64,000 nucleotides of DNA from Gimesia fumaroli (GTDB lineage Bacteria > Planctomycetota > Planctomycetia > Planctomycetales > Planctomycetaceae). Shown here piece by piece: positions 43,566 through 54,045 of this stretch. The translations under genes and the position numbers were made by a program. Where the stretch lies: NCBI RefSeq assembly GCF_007754425.1, contig NZ_CP037452.1, forward strand, positions 1,808,564-1,872,563, written 5' to 3'. The notes beneath the pieces are model-generated. The model was not told the origin of the DNA. It made no database searches and saw nothing but the letters and a program-made list of their open reading frames with translations. Position 1 is the first letter of the stretch; each line of letters begins with the position of its first letter.

Positions 43566-46500
43566 ATGGTCATTCGTAAAACATTTCAATGGTGTCTGCT
43601 GATCCTGATTTCGCTGGTGATTACCGGCGGAAGCTTTGGGTACTATTACTGGATGCGCAGTGATGAAATGTTGAAGGCGGGCATTCTCGACAAAATTTCA
43701 AACCACATTCCGAACCTGATGATCGATATCGACCGGGCACAATTTGATTTCCGGCGACGAGTACGGATCGAAGGTTGTCGCGTTCAGGTTGTGAGTCATC
43801 CCGATACGATAATTGATTTACCCGAAGTGGTGGTCACTTTAGATCAGGAAAAACTGGCCCGGCGACAGGAAATTGATATCCAGAAAGTCGTGCTCAACCG
43901 GCCTCAACTGGTTCTGGTGCGGATGGCCGATGGAACCTGGAACTGGGAAGGATTGCCGGAGCCAATCAAGAGCGATAAACCGCTGCCGGAGCTGGTGATT
44001 GAACGGGGCAGCCTGTCGCTCAAGTTCGAACGGGGGCCCCAGAGTGTGCCGACGGCGGTCACGTTTCAAAACCTGGATCTGCGCTTGATTCCCTCTGGTG
44101 CCAGCCGGTATGAGATTGAAGGTCATACTTCGATTCCCCAGGCAGGCAAACTGGAAATCTCCGGTTACTGGGACATTGGTTCGAAAATCGGGTCAGTCGA
44201 AGGGACGTGGAGCCAATTAGAATTCGGGCCGAATCTGGTGCGGATGGCAACCGGGATTTCGCCGGAGTTGATGTCGCGGTTAAAGTCAGCCTTTCCTTCA
44301 ATGCAGCTCAAACCGGATCAGAGGACGGGCATGTACGATTTGGGCGTGAGCGCGCAAATGGATATCAATTTCAGTCTGTCTAAAAACAGTCAGGCAGAAC
44401 CGCCTCAATTTCAGGTGGTGACACATTTGCGCGAGGGGAAGCTTAAGCATCCGTTACTGCCGTTTCCTTTGCGGAATATCGTAGGCAAAATTTACGCGAA
44501 CAATCAGCGGTTATTGATTCAGAACTTGCAGGCTCATAACGGGGAGAGTAGTTTCGCCGTCGGTGGATATTATCGTTTTGGAAATAAGATCGTCGAGGAT
44601 GGTGCTCCCCAGGATCAAAGCTATTTTTCATTTCAGGCCCGGAAGTTACCTGTCGACGATCGGCTGCGGAGCCGATTGACGGGGGGACTGGCAAGAACTT
44701 TTGATACTCTGCGTCCTCAGGGAAATATTGATCTGGAGGTGACATTGAGCCATCCTCCCGGGCAAGGGAAATGGCGGATTCAGGATCTGGTCGTGTCTGT
44801 CGTCGATGGCGAGGCAATGCCGGTTCATTTTCCGTATCGGGTGGATCATATTAAAGGCCGACTGACTCAAAAGGATTCTGATCTGCTGGATCTGAATTTC
44901 ATCGGGATGGCGGGAAACCGGCCCGTGAGTGCCATCGGTTCGATTCGCCACCCTGGTCCGGCATCGAAAATTGATATTTTAGTGACGGTAGAGGATGCCG
45001 CTATAGATGCCGCGGTACGCTCTGCTGCTCCCGAAGCTGTTCGGAGTGTTCTGGATCAAATGGACTTGCAGGGTAATGCGGACGTATCGTTGAGATTGAC
45101 TCGTGAGCCTTTATTGAATCAACCGATCCATCTGAACTTCGTCGCGGAGGTGGATCGTGGCTCGCTACAGTATCGCGAGTTCCCCTATCGAATCAGCAAT
45201 CTCAAAGGTCGTGTATCTTATTTCAGTAAAACCGGGATCACACGATTTGAACAGGTGACGGGGAAGCATGGTAATGCGAGCCTTTCTGCCAACGGTGCTT
45301 ATGCCCGGTTTGCCAATGATGGCAGATTAAATTTAAGTGTGATTGCCAATAATGCCTCCTGCGATTCCAATTTACGTCTGGCTCTGCCTGCGTCGTTACA
45401 GGAATTGTGGGGCGAACTGTCGCCGACCGGCAAAATTGATCTGAAAACAGACATTGTCTGGGAACGGGGCAAGCCGTTAGAAATCAGTATTCCCAGTGCC
45501 AACCTGCGTTCGGGGAGCATCTATTTGAAGGAATTCCCGTATCCGATTGATAATCTGAATGCGAACTGGAGCTACGTTGTCAATCCGCGGACACAAAACA
45601 GCGAAGTACGCCTGACTGGAATTACCGGAAGGCATGATGAGACGAAAATTGGAATTGGGAAAGCCATTGCCGATGTGACCCCACGTGGCGACTGGCGGGT
45701 GTTGTTGGAAAATATGAATATTGATGACGTGTCGACCGATCGTGCCTTCCAGAAAGCGCTGCCGGAAGAAATGGCATCGGCGTTGAATACCCTGAATATT
45801 CAACGGCCGATTTCTGCCAGTGGCTGGATTGAATTTCGCGGTTCGAAACAGCCGGGAACTGCGATTACGGCTGCCTGGGGCATGGATTCGATTCTGGCAG
45901 AGAATACAATTACAGCGGGCGTGGATATTACCAAAGTTTATGGGAAGGTTCATTCTGACGGGAGCTGGGACGGAAATCATTTGCATTTGACGGGTAATCT
46001 CGATTTGGATTCGGCGGTGATTCTGGATTATCATCTGACCGAAATTCGAGGTCCTTTTGAGATTCACGATCAAAAACTGACCGTGGGCTCGAACCAGATT
46101 CGCCGGGACCAGTTTCAGTCGGTCAGTCTGCCGCAAATCAACGCGAAGCAGCCGATTACCGCGAAAGCGATTCGTGGCGTGCTGACCTGTATGGGAGATA
46201 TCGAACTCAGTACGATCCCGACCTACAATATGCAGATTGAATTGAATCGTGGTTTGCTCGAAGAGTATGCGGCCCGGTATATGCCTGGTGAATCTCAATT
46301 GCGGGGAGTGATGAATGGCTGGATTCAACTGTGGGGCCGCGGTTCGAATAAAGCGGACTTAAAGGGGCAGGGACAATTGCAGATCAGTCCTGCTGCGATT
46401 TATGAACTGCCGCCGATCGCTCAGATTTTTAAAGTGGTGCGACTCGCGCAGCCGGATAAGACGGCTTTTGATTCTGCCTTCTGTGACTTTACCGTTTCGA

Positions 46501-46880
46501 ATGAAACATTTCACTTAAAGTACATCGAGCTCAAGGGGAATGCCATCAGTTTGTATGGACAGGCTGGAGAAGCCCACTTTGATGGTCGCTTAAAGGTGGA
46601 CCTGTTTTCGCAGTTAACACGTCGTCAACTTCCTCTGCCGGCCATCACTCAGTTGATCGGTCATGCGACGAGTGGCTGGATTCGGGTGGAGTTGCGCGGG
46701 ACGACTTCAAGCCCGATTGTGGATATCAAATCGAATCCGCTCTTGGATGGTTCGCTGAAGACATTTCTGAACAATGTCATGCGGGGCCGTCCCGGTGGTA
46801 ATGCGCCGGGACGTCGTATTCAGCCGGTTCAAACGAACTCGCGATCTATGAGACGATTTCCACTGCCTTTTGCGCAATGA
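43566..46880 (+). CDS. AsmA-like large envelope protein
   Basis: A 1,104-residue protein from ATG 43566; frame continues further upstream (to 43419), but that part overlaps the preceding gene in another frame and has no sensible start. One N-terminal TM helix (residues ~7-28, WCLLILISLVITGGSFGYYY) anchors it, leaving a huge periplasmic part. IDLPEVVVTLDQEKLARRQEID, then QKVVLNRPQLVLVRMADGTW (the AsmA N-terminal pattern), and repeated beta-strand blocks to the C-terminal RLKVDLFSQLTRRQLP-like DUF3971/AsmA-C region. AsmA-like proteins (TamB, YhdP relatives) move phospholipids toward the outer membrane. Shine-Dalgarno is weak. Confidence 0.85.
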   Translation: MVIRKTFQWCLLILISLVITGGSFGYYYWMRSDEMLKAGILDKISNHIPNLMIDIDRAQFDFRRRVRIEGCRVQVVSHPDTIIDLPEVVVTLDQEKLARRQEIDIQKVVLNRPQLVLVRMADGTWNWEGLPEPIKSDKPLPELVIERGSLSLKFERGPQSVPTAVTFQNLDLRLIPSGASRYEIEGHTSIPQAGKLEISGYWDIGSKIGSVEGTWSQLEFGPNLVRMATGISPELMSRLKSAFPSMQLKPDQRTGMYDLGVSAQMDINFSLSKNSQAEPPQFQVVTHLREGKLKHPLLPFPLRNIVGKIYANNQRLLIQNLQAHNGESSFAVGGYYRFGNKIVEDGAPQDQSYFSFQARKLPVDDRLRSRLTGGLARTFDTLRPQGNIDLEVTLSHPPGQGKWRIQDLVVSVVDGEAMPVHFPYRVDHIKGRLTQKDSDLLDLNFIGMAGNRPVSAIGSIRHPGPASKIDILVTVEDAAIDAAVRSAAPEAVRSVLDQMDLQGNADVSLRLTREPLLNQPIHLNFVAEVDRGSLQYREFPYRISNLKGRVSYFSKTGITRFEQVTGKHGNASLSANGAYARFANDGRLNLSVIANNASCDSNLRLALPASLQELWGELSPTGKIDLKTDIVWERGKPLEISIPSANLRSGSIYLKEFPYPIDNLNANWSYVVNPRTQNSEVRLTGITGRHDETKIGIGKAIADVTPRGDWRVLLENMNIDDVSTDRAFQKALPEEMASALNTLNIQRPISASGWIEFRGSKQPGTAITAAWGMDSILAENTITAGVDITKVYGKVHSDGSWDGNHLHLTGNLDLDSAVILDYHLTEIRGPFEIHDQKLTVGSNQIRRDQFQSVSLPQINAKQPITAKAIRGVLTCMGDIELSTIPTYNMQIELNRGLLEEYAARYMPGESQLRGVMNGWIQLWGRGSNKADLKGQGQLQISPAAIYELPPIAQIFKVVRLAQPDKTAFDSAFCDFTVSNETFHLKYIELKGNAISLYGQAGEAHFDGRLKVDLFSQLTRRQLPLPAITQLIGHATSGWIRVELRGTTSSPIVDIKSNPLLDGSLKTFLNNVMRGRPGGNAPGRRIQPVQTNSRSMRRFPLPFAQ

Positions 46881-46902
46881 TTTCTGTGGAGCACAAGCGG
46901 AC

Positions 46903-47067
46903 CTATTTCTCAGATCGTTTTTTTCTGCTTTGCGAGATGTTTTCGGTTTCCTGCTTCGATTTCTTTTTCCAGCGGGAGATGACGAACGTCAGCACGATCA
47001 GCAGGGCGAGGTAGGCTCCCAGGATCTTAAGCAGCCAGAAGAATATTCCTGTGGCAATTTCGTTCAT
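46903..47067 (-). CDS. Small single-pass membrane protein
   Basis: A 54-residue product from ATG 47067 (an upstream ATG at 47112 would add 15 polar residues). One TM segment (GIFFWLLKILGAYLALLIVL and VISR after it), then a highly basic tail (WKKKSKQ...SRKKRSEK). The basic tail lies on the cytoplasmic side. Function unknown. The gene sits 22 bp from the end of the AsmA-like gene in the opposite direction. Confidence 0.55.
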   Translation of the reverse strand: MNEIATGIFFWLLKILGAYLALLIVLTFVISRWKKKSKQETENISQSRKKRSEK

Positions 47068-47149
47068 AAGCAGGGAAAACTTGCTATTCTGACTGATACT
47101 TGAGTTCAGCAAAAGAGTGATGGCGGACGGAAACAGCGTATTGCTGTCA

Positions 47150-47713
47150 TTACTCTAATCCGGTCATAGCGCTGATTTCAAGTTGTTTTCCCGAAAGCGT
47201 GAAACCAAAGGAAGATAAAAGGTTAGGGAGTGGAAACGTACCATTCGTATCGGTTAAGTTGAGGCAGACGGTGACTTTGACTTCTGCCGGGGAAGGAGCG
47301 GGGCCAACCGGAGTACAGGGGATGCTGGAATTTCCTAAGCTTGTCGTTTGAGCGGGAAGGTCTCCCCCTTCCTGGATCACCACCAGAACATCGCCGGCTC
47401 CCGGAGCGGCAGGAGCGACAATCAGAGTGAGCGAATTAATTGCCAGATACTCCTGGATTAAGTTACCGACTGTCAGAGACGTTGAACCCACCTGAGCTGC
47501 TTCCCGTGAGCCTTCAATTGTGGCTGCGGTTGTCGTCTGCTGTAAGAGGGCAAAAAATCCGAACTCAATGATCGCCAGAGACAAGATGAGAATGATGGGA
47601 AATGCCAGAATAAATTCCAGTATGACGGAACCTGTTCGACGACGGGCTCCAACTGGATTATCCCGCTGATTGGTCTTAAATCTGAACACTGATGGCTTCC
47701 TGATGATTTCCAT
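47150..47713 (-). CDS. TadE-like pilus/secretion pseudopilin
   Basis: A 187-residue protein from ATG 47713 (47746 is an alternative). A basic N-terminus (RKPSVFRFKTNQRDNPVGAR) precedes RTGSVILEFILAFPIILILSLAIIEFGFFAL, the TadE signature: a hydrophobic helix with Glu at +5 after a Gly/Ser-type processing region, then QQTTTAATIEGSREAAQVG. The rest is a small Cys-containing beta domain. TadE/TadG-type minor pilins belong to Flp/Tad pili and adhesion. It lies 284 bp from a divergent TadE/TadG pair, so this looks like one locus with a shared promoter region. Confidence 0.85.
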   Translation of the reverse strand: MEIIRKPSVFRFKTNQRDNPVGARRRTGSVILEFILAFPIILILSLAIIEFGFFALLQQTTTAATIEGSREAAQVGSTSLTVGNLIQEYLAINSLTLIVAPAAPGAGDVLVVIQEGGDLPAQTTSLGNSSIPCTPVGPAPSPAEVKVTVCLNLTDTNGTFPLPNLLSSFGFTLSGKQLEISAMTGLE

Positions 47714-47997
47714 CTTGCGTACTTCTAAACAGGCGAGTGTTAACAAATGGAGACATTTGCTTCACACTTGCTAAGGTTGGTTATCATTCCTCAAACCGTT
47801 CCGATTTGAGATCCGTCTGGTGCGGTCTCTGAATAAGACGAATTACACACCATTCCGCAATTCTCTCTTGAATCCACAGAGAACTGAGGTGTCTAATGCG
47901 TAGGGAACGCAAATTGCTTGCCAAACTACTAGTGTAGTGAATAGATTAGGGGAAATCGTCCCGTATTAGACCTGAAGACAGAGAGAAGTACCAGACT

Positions 47998-48540
47998 GTG
48001 CAGAGTAACAGGCGACCAACCGCGAAACGAAAACCGCCACGATCGGGTGTTGTCGTACTGGAATTAATTCTGGCGACGCCAGCGTTTCTGATCATCATGC
48101 TGGCAATCGTCCAGATTTCCTTGATTTACGTCGCGACGGAGCAGACTGCGTATGCAAGTCGATATGCTGCCAAGATTGCATCGGAAACTCCTGCGGGAGC
48201 GATCAATACTTTGAACACCGGCGCATTGAAATCGAGTGTCGATAATGTTCTGGATGTTGCAGGACTACCTCAGGGAAGCTGTCGTGTGATTCTGGAGCAT
48301 AATGTGAATAGTGTGGTCGAAGTCACGGTAGCTGATCCCGTTGTGGCGGTTCCGAACTGTGACTGTGACCCACCTGTCTCCAGTCTGCCTTTCGTATTAG
48401 GTGCCGCTGTGGATGAGTCTGTGCGTACGACAGTGTGTGTGCCACTGGATGGAAACGTTCCTGACTTTTTATCCAGCCTGGGGTTTTCGATCCAAGACTA
48501 TGTGGTTGAGCAATCCACGACCTATTTATACGAACTCTGA
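47998..48540 (+). CDS. TadE-like pseudopilin
   Basis: A 180-residue protein with a GTG start (AGAGAAG ~10 bp upstream). Basic N-terminus (QSNRRPTAKRKPPRSGVVVL), then ELILATPAFLIIMLAIVQIS, the TadE hydrophobic helix with Glu. The C-terminal ~110 residues contain paired Cys (CDCDPPVSSL, RTTVCVPL). The first gene of a two-gene unit with the TadG-like gene 43 bp downstream. Confidence 0.85.
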   Translation: MQSNRRPTAKRKPPRSGVVVLELILATPAFLIIMLAIVQISLIYVATEQTAYASRYAAKIASETPAGAINTLNTGALKSSVDNVLDVAGLPQGSCRVILEHNVNSVVEVTVADPVVAVPNCDCDPPVSSLPFVLGAAVDESVRTTVCVPLDGNVPDFLSSLGFSIQDYVVEQSTTYLYEL

Positions 48541-48583
48541 TCCGGAATTTTCGACTTAGTAAGTTTAGACTGATTCATTAACC

Positions 48584-49858
48584 ATGAAACGAATTCATTC
48601 GAATAGCGAACTGCACCAGAAGCGTCGCGGGATTGCGATCTTGTGGCTGATCATCTGGGGATCTTTCTTCCTGACGTTTTTCTGTGTCGTTCTGGAAATT
48701 TCCACGCTGTGGCAGGCGCAGGTGGAAGTTCAAAACTCGCTCGATGCCGCAGCGCTGGCTGCTGTAAAAGAGTGGGGGGCCAGCGGAAGCGGTTCAACTG
48801 AAGTGCCCCGAGAGGCCGGTGTTGCTTACGCCGCCGCGAATCCGATTCTGGGTTCGTCCATGATGTTAATGACAAATTATGATCCTTCTGATCCGATGAA
48901 TAATCCCAATCAGAATTTGAATTGCACGGGGAATTTTATATTCGGTGCATTAACAACGCCTACTCCTCCGTTCACCTTTGATGCGGGAGAGAGTGCTGCC
49001 ACTTCAGTGGGGACTGTCTTCATGGAAATTGTGAAGAACAATTCGGGAAATGCTGTCGGCGTACGTGATATTGGTGTGTTTTTTGATGACGGCGGTGCGA
49101 ATCTCTCGATTCGGAGCATTGAATTTACGATTCCCATTCTGGGGAATAGCAATCCGCAACAGCCTTACTTTAATGCCACGTTGGGAAGTGAGCCTGCCTT
49201 ATCAACCGCTTTCGAAGGACCAGACGCATTGAATCGAAATAATCCGACCGGATTTGATTTCCGTGGATTAGACGTTGATCCGAATTTAATGACAGGAAAC
49301 TGGTACTGTGACCCGACGGCACCTCCATTTACGTTAATGGGCATGAATACCAATCCCGATGGGGACATTTGCTTCGAGATGGACGATCAAGTCCCTTTTG
49401 GTACAAACCGATATCGAACACTGATCGTCAATTTTACGGATGGTGCATTTGTCAGTACGATGGATCCTGCCACAACTGATTTTTTCCGGTTTGGGGTCTC
49501 GATGAATCAATTAAATAATCCGGCTCTCCCCCCAGCGAATAATGATGGAGAATCCTGGAATCTGGCACCGGTTAGTGTCACTGTGACATTTTTTAACAGT
49601 CTTAGTATGACGACATCCACGGCGACCACGTCATTTGTTGACGATGGAGACCCATCAAACGGGCGTTCGATCGCTACGCTTTCTTCCATTGGTGGTATCC
49701 CTGCAGTCAGAGCACAGGCGACGGTTCCTGTGCAGGGATTTTGCAGTTCCATGTTCGGGATCAGTTTCCTCGATGTGACCGCCAAATCAACGGCTTACTT
49801 TGATTCGGCAACCGGACGTCCTGCTCTGGTCCACGTCGAGAATGAAATCTGTCCCTAG
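48584..49858 (+). CDS. TadG-like Flp pilus-assembly protein
   Basis: A 424-residue protein: HQKRRGIAILWLIIWGSFFL and the following FFCVVLEISTLWQAQVEVQN form the TadG N-terminal helix (with Glu/Gln-rich VQNSLDAAALAAVK immediately after, the standard TadG/PilZ-like segment). The rest is Asn/Pro/Gly-rich and beta-rich, with a Cys pair near the end. No strong Shine-Dalgarno is seen before the ATG; translation may be coupled to the preceding gene. Probable minor component of Tad pili or of an adhesive surface structure. Confidence 0.82.
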   Translation: MKRIHSNSELHQKRRGIAILWLIIWGSFFLTFFCVVLEISTLWQAQVEVQNSLDAAALAAVKEWGASGSGSTEVPREAGVAYAAANPILGSSMMLMTNYDPSDPMNNPNQNLNCTGNFIFGALTTPTPPFTFDAGESAATSVGTVFMEIVKNNSGNAVGVRDIGVFFDDGGANLSIRSIEFTIPILGNSNPQQPYFNATLGSEPALSTAFEGPDALNRNNPTGFDFRGLDVDPNLMTGNWYCDPTAPPFTLMGMNTNPDGDICFEMDDQVPFGTNRYRTLIVNFTDGAFVSTMDPATTDFFRFGVSMNQLNNPALPPANNDGESWNLAPVSVTVTFFNSLSMTTSTATTSFVDDGDPSNGRSIATLSSIGGIPAVRAQATVPVQGFCSSMFGISFLDVTAKSTAYFDSATGRPALVHVENEICP

Positions 49859-49902
49859 TTGCGCTTCTTGTACGACGTCCGATTGGTGTCTTTGACCCGG
49901 TT

Positions 49903-51450
49903 TTAAAAGCGGGGTTTGCCATCGCCGGGAGCGGATTTCTTTTTAGGTCGTTTGCCACCCGGTTTCCAGAGGGGATCTGGTGTGTGTGCGTCCTGCATCA
50001 TGGCTTCCATCTTTTTCACGACGTCCGGATGCTGGTCTGCCAGGTTGGTTCCTTCACCTAAGTCCTGGTCGAGATTATACAGCTCAGTTTCGCCGGTCAG
50101 CATTGGCATGCGAACGGCTTTCCATTTTCCCCAGCGGACGGCCTGCTTGCTGCCTTGTTCATAGAATTCCCAATATAGAAAGCCATGCTGTTTCTGTTGA
50201 TCTGGTTTGCCTGTCAGTGTGGGGGCAATGCTGACGCTGTCCAGATCGGGAGGGCAGGCGACATGTGCGAGGTCGGCTGCAGTGGCCATTAAGTCTCCGA
50301 AGTAGCCGATGTGATCAGAGACGGTTCCTGCGGGCGTGGTTCCAGGCCAATAGGCGATGAAGGGAATGCGGATGCCTCCTTCATACAGATCACGTTTCAT
50401 GCCTCTGAGTGGGCCATTAGCATCGAAGAATTCCGGATCATTGCCACCCTCGCGGTGATGACCATTATCAGAGGTGAAGATCACCAGCGTGTTTTGATCG
50501 ATATTCAGTTTTTTGAGACGATCCAGAATCTGTCCAACGCCGGTGTCCATGCGTGTGATCATGGCTGCCTGACCTTTATTCTGTTTTTTCCAGTCCTTGT
50601 CCTTGTAGATACCGTAGTCGGGAACTTCCTGTCCATCGCCGACTTTTCGCCCCGCTTCATTATTGGCATGGGGGATTGTCAGTGCGACGTATAAAAAGAA
50701 AGGCTGTTTGGCACTCTGGTCGATGAAGTTGAGCGCTTCCTGCATAATCAGGTCGTGCGAGTAATCTACTTTTTTGGTCGATACGCCCCCCAGACTGTCT
50801 TTGCCGGTGGGGCCTTTCGAAATGGTGCTGGGGTCAACAATATTTCTGAGCCGGACTTTCTTTCCGTTTCTCCAGAGGAATTCAGGATAGTAATTATGGG
50901 CGTTGTGCTGGTTTAAATAGCCGTAAAAATAATCGAACCCCTGCAGGTTGGGAACGCCTTGTGTGCCTTCCTCACCGATGCCCCATTTTCCAGTCAACGC
51001 AGTTTTGTAGCCAGCCTGTTTCAGGACTTCCGCGACGGTCACATCTTCGGGTTTGAGCGATTGATTCTGTTTGACCCAGGTATTTCCTCGAACGCGGCCG
51101 TGTCCCATATGCAAGCCGGTCATCAATACACAACGGGACGGGGCACATACTGTATTGCCCGCGTACATTTGTGTGAACTTCATGCCTTCTGCTGCCATCT
51201 GGTCGATGCGGGGCGTTTTAATTTTCTGTTGTCCGTAACAACCGAGATCACCATAACCAAGGTCATCAGCCATGATGAAAATAATATTCGGGCTCTTTTT
51301 CTCAGCGGAACAGGCTGCTTGATTTGAACAGATGGCTAGAAACAATACGCAGAAAGAAAACAGGAACGTCATTGTTTGATATCGATTATACCAAAAAAGT
51401 AATTTGTGTCGTTTTGCGGTGAACGGGGGGCATGATGCTGGCGCCTGCAT
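49903..51450 (-). CDS. Arylsulfatase-family sulfatase, exported
   Basis: A 515-residue type I sulfatase. Sulfatase motif CAPSR at residues 102-106 (Cys102 becomes formylglycine), metal ligands in [16 protein letters not shown] (Asp62/63), VFTSDNGHH and LTGKWGIGE. The N-terminus has 26 residues before a hydrophobic signal ([20 protein letters not shown]), with AGAGGAG close upstream of ATG 51450; a start at ATG 51372 lacks any Shine-Dalgarno. C-terminal tail Pro/Lys-rich. Substrates are most likely sulfated marine polysaccharides; the exact one is unknown. Neither a formylglycine-generating enzyme nor another sulfatase is next to it. Confidence 0.93.
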   Translation of the reverse strand: MQAPASCPPFTAKRHKLLFWYNRYQTMTFLFSFCVLFLAICSNQAACSAEKKSPNIIFIMADDLGYGDLGCYGQQKIKTPRIDQMAAEGMKFTQMYAGNTVCAPSRCVLMTGLHMGHGRVRGNTWVKQNQSLKPEDVTVAEVLKQAGYKTALTGKWGIGEEGTQGVPNLQGFDYFYGYLNQHNAHNYYPEFLWRNGKKVRLRNIVDPSTISKGPTGKDSLGGVSTKKVDYSHDLIMQEALNFIDQSAKQPFFLYVALTIPHANNEAGRKVGDGQEVPDYGIYKDKDWKKQNKGQAAMITRMDTGVGQILDRLKKLNIDQNTLVIFTSDNGHHREGGNDPEFFDANGPLRGMKRDLYEGGIRIPFIAYWPGTTPAGTVSDHIGYFGDLMATAADLAHVACPPDLDSVSIAPTLTGKPDQQKQHGFLYWEFYEQGSKQAVRWGKWKAVRMPMLTGETELYNLDQDLGEGTNLADQHPDVVKKMEAMMQDAHTPDPLWKPGGKRPKKKSAPGDGKPRF

Positions 51451-51824
51451 GGCAACTCCTCTGAGAGTTCGGTTGGCTAAGGATATATTTTGATCTGTTC
51501 AAGTATCAATTATGGGAACGACCGGGTCAAGCAAGTCGTTAGAGGAATATGTTTGAGCCAGCAGACACTTTTTCGGTTCTACAGCAGACTTTTTGACCGA
51601 TTTTCATAGTTGCACCGATTCTTTTCTCTGCTGAAGTGCCGCATTGAATCGATAAGACAGATAAGCCATCTCACACGGCCCGGTCGCGGGATTCCCTTTG
51701 AGATAAACACTTTCCCAACTTAAAAACAAGCTATAATTCCAATATTGCCATTCAATCATGCACCTGAAATGAGTGGAAAGCGACAAGCATCCGTTTTCAG
51801 AATCAGCACAGAGGAACGCATTCC
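51451..51824. other. Intergenic region between divergent genes
   Basis: A 374-bp spacer upstream of the sulfatase and mtfA genes, probably holding both promoters. A 60-codon frame on the minus strand has no support. Nothing else seen. Confidence 0.45.
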
Positions 51825-52595
51825 ATGATATTTACCTGGTTGCGCAACCGCCGACGAAAAAAAATACTCTCTGCCCCGATGCCAGGACACTGGGAAGCAG
51901 TCCTGAATCAGAATGTAGCTCAACTGGCACGGCTAACACCGTCTCAACGCAGTTTGCTGTATCAGCGTGTGCAGATTTTCGTCAAAGAGAAATACTGGGA
52001 AGGGTGTAATGGTTTTGAAATTACCGAGGAAGTCAAATTGACGATCGCCGGTCAGGCCTGTTTGATCACATTGGGGTTTGCCAGCGATTGTTTTGATCGC
52101 CTGAAGACGGTGCTGGTTTACCCTGATACCTATGCCGCGAAGGAGACGCTGGTGAATTCAATCGGCGTCATGACGGAAGGGACTTCATTTCGCCTGGGAG
52201 AATCCTGGGGGCAGGGGCCGATTATTTTATCGTGGGAAAGCATTCGCGAAGGGGGTGAAATTCCTGACGATGGCCGGAATGTGGTGATTCATGAATTTGC
52301 ACACTATTACGATGCCGTCGATCATCAGTTTAATGGGACGCCGCCGTTGAATGGCCCAGAGGAATACGAACGCTGGAACGAAGTGATGACAGCGGAGTAT
52401 GAGTCGCTGGTCTCGCAGTTGCGGCATGGACACGATACGTTCATCGATCCTTATGGCGCCACGAACCCGGCGGAATTCTTTGCTGTCTGCTCTGAGCATT
52501 TTTTTGAGCAGCCACATCAGATGCAGGAGTACTCGGTCGATTTGTATGAGACGTTGAGAATGTTCTATCGGCAGGATCCCGCACGAGCCGTTTAA
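51825..52595 (+). CDS. mtfA: MtfA-like zinc peptidase (Mlc titration factor A family)
   Basis: A 256-residue cytoplasmic metallopeptidase-like protein. VVIHEFAHYYDAVDHQFNGT contains the HExxH zinc site (His156/His160) and NPAEFFAVCSEHFFEQP supplies the third ligand Glu. The N-terminus is basic (NRRRKKI). In enterobacteria MtfA titrates the glucose repressor Mlc and shows aminopeptidase activity; with no Mlc seen nearby the role here is open. GAGGA lies 9 bp before the ATG. Monocistronic. Confidence 0.9.
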   Translation: MIFTWLRNRRRKKILSAPMPGHWEAVLNQNVAQLARLTPSQRSLLYQRVQIFVKEKYWEGCNGFEITEEVKLTIAGQACLITLGFASDCFDRLKTVLVYPDTYAAKETLVNSIGVMTEGTSFRLGESWGQGPIILSWESIREGGEIPDDGRNVVIHEFAHYYDAVDHQFNGTPPLNGPEEYERWNEVMTAEYESLVSQLRHGHDTFIDPYGATNPAEFFAVCSEHFFEQPHQMQEYSVDLYETLRMFYRQDPARAV

Positions 52596-53003
52596 TCGGT
52601 TTCAAGGTCTTTTTCTGGTTCAATCCATATAGTGGGCGGCTCTTCATTAGAGCAGACGCATTCGCTCATTTTTAGGCTTTTGACCGGCAAATTCTGCCGA
52701 TTCGGCTGCTGATGTTAATTTATAGGCTTTGCTCCAGATGGGAATCCAAGAAGACTCTAGCGATTCTCTGAGTTCTTTCATCTTCCTGGGGTCGATAGAC
52801 GATACTTGAGAATATATGTCTCTGTTTTGTGAGAATATAAATTCACAAAAATAATCGGTGGCATGATTTAAACGGATTTATTATCGAGTAACTTTCAGGT
52901 CAGAATAGAACCTTCTTGATCTTTCTTGTTTCTGCCAGGACGGTCTGAGTGTTTCTCACAATGGATAGTGAAACATCACAATTTTGTTTTGTGAGGTAAT
53001 GGA
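52596..53003. other. Intergenic region (408 bp)
   Basis: An AT-rich spacer between two plus-strand genes. No RNA gene, repeat or accepted frame. Probably holds the promoter of the TPR lipoprotein gene. Confidence 0.45.
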
Positions 53004-54017
53004 ATGCGAAACTCAACAACGTGGTCTCTGGTCATCCTTTCTGGATTTGCCACTCTTTTTACTGTCGGCTGTTCTCATACTCATAATATGGTGGGAACAA
53101 ATCTGAAACTGCCGCTGGAAGAGTCACCACAAATGATTATGGCGCGAACTGCTGAGGATAAAGGCCAGTTCGTGGATGCAGAACGAACTTATAAGGTCAT
53201 GCTGCAGCGCAATCCCCAGAATGCGACCGTTTTAAATCGCATGGGAATTGTCTCTTCCAAAATGGGGAAACATGACTCAGCAACAAAATACTTAATGGAA
53301 GCGGTAAAAATTCAGCCGAATAACGCCAAGTACCTGACAGATCTGGGGTACGCACTGTATCTTCAGAATGATCTGCCCGCGGCTGAAATCGCTTTGGAAG
53401 AATCCATCAAACGTGATCCCAGTTCCAAACGCTCCTTCAATAATATGAGCCTGGTATTAGGGCATCAGGGACGGATGGATGAAGCGTATCAGGTTGCCCG
53501 CACGGTGATGAATGCCGATGAAGCTCATGCGAACATTGGTTATATCTGCCTGCAGCGAGGTATGCTGGACGACGCAGCGAAACACTATAATCGGGCGCTG
53601 GAGATGAATCCGGATCTGGATTCAGTCAAAGAAGCCATCGTGCAGATTGCTGAACTTCAGAAGCAGCAAATGCCAAGTGTTGAGCCGCAGCCAGAAATTC
53701 AAATTGCCCAGACGCCAGCTGCTGAGCCTGTTGTCTCGGAACCTGCCGTCGTTACGGAAGTCGCTGAAACATCATCAGAAGAAACACAATTCCGTGTGAT
53801 TTCGGATGCAGACGTGGAAGTGATCAATCCAGAACAGATTGCAGCAACTGAATTGCCAGTGGCACAGATCTCTGCTGTACAGGAATTGCCAATTCAGGGA
53901 TTTGAACCTCCGCTGAATGTCAGTAATGACGACTATATTCCTTCGGAAAGCAACGATTTCTTTGTAACGGTTCAGAGCACGCAATCGGTAACCACGGTTC
54001 GTAGTGCAGAAGAATAG
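53004..54017 (+). CDS. TPR-repeat lipoprotein
   Basis: A 337-residue exported protein. N-terminal hydrophobic stretch ending LFTVGCSHTHN suggests a lipoprotein signal (the lipobox is imperfect). Residues ~45-215 hold about five tetratricopeptide units (FVDAERTYKVMLQRNPQNAT, DSATKYLMEAVKIQPNNAKY, PAAEIALEESIKRDPSSKRS, DDAAKHYNRALEMNPDLDSV). The C-terminal third is Glu/Val/Ala/Pro-rich and acidic, without a fold visible. TPR proteins scaffold complexes; near the Tad-like genes it might support pilus assembly, which is speculative. A strong terminator follows. Confidence 0.82.
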   Translation: MRNSTTWSLVILSGFATLFTVGCSHTHNMVGTNLKLPLEESPQMIMARTAEDKGQFVDAERTYKVMLQRNPQNATVLNRMGIVSSKMGKHDSATKYLMEAVKIQPNNAKYLTDLGYALYLQNDLPAAEIALEESIKRDPSSKRSFNNMSLVLGHQGRMDEAYQVARTVMNADEAHANIGYICLQRGMLDDAAKHYNRALEMNPDLDSVKEAIVQIAELQKQQMPSVEPQPEIQIAQTPAAEPVVSEPAVVTEVAETSSEETQFRVISDADVEVINPEQIAATELPVAQISAVQELPIQGFEPPLNVSNDDYIPSESNDFFVTVQSTQSVTTVRSAEE

Positions 54018-54045
54018 TGACTGATTGTCGTTGATCGAAACATCA

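Noticed and set aside
45477..46328. A 283-codon minus-strand frame
   Set aside because: Antisense to the AsmA-like gene, rich in Arg/Gln/Asn/His, with no start signal and no domain.
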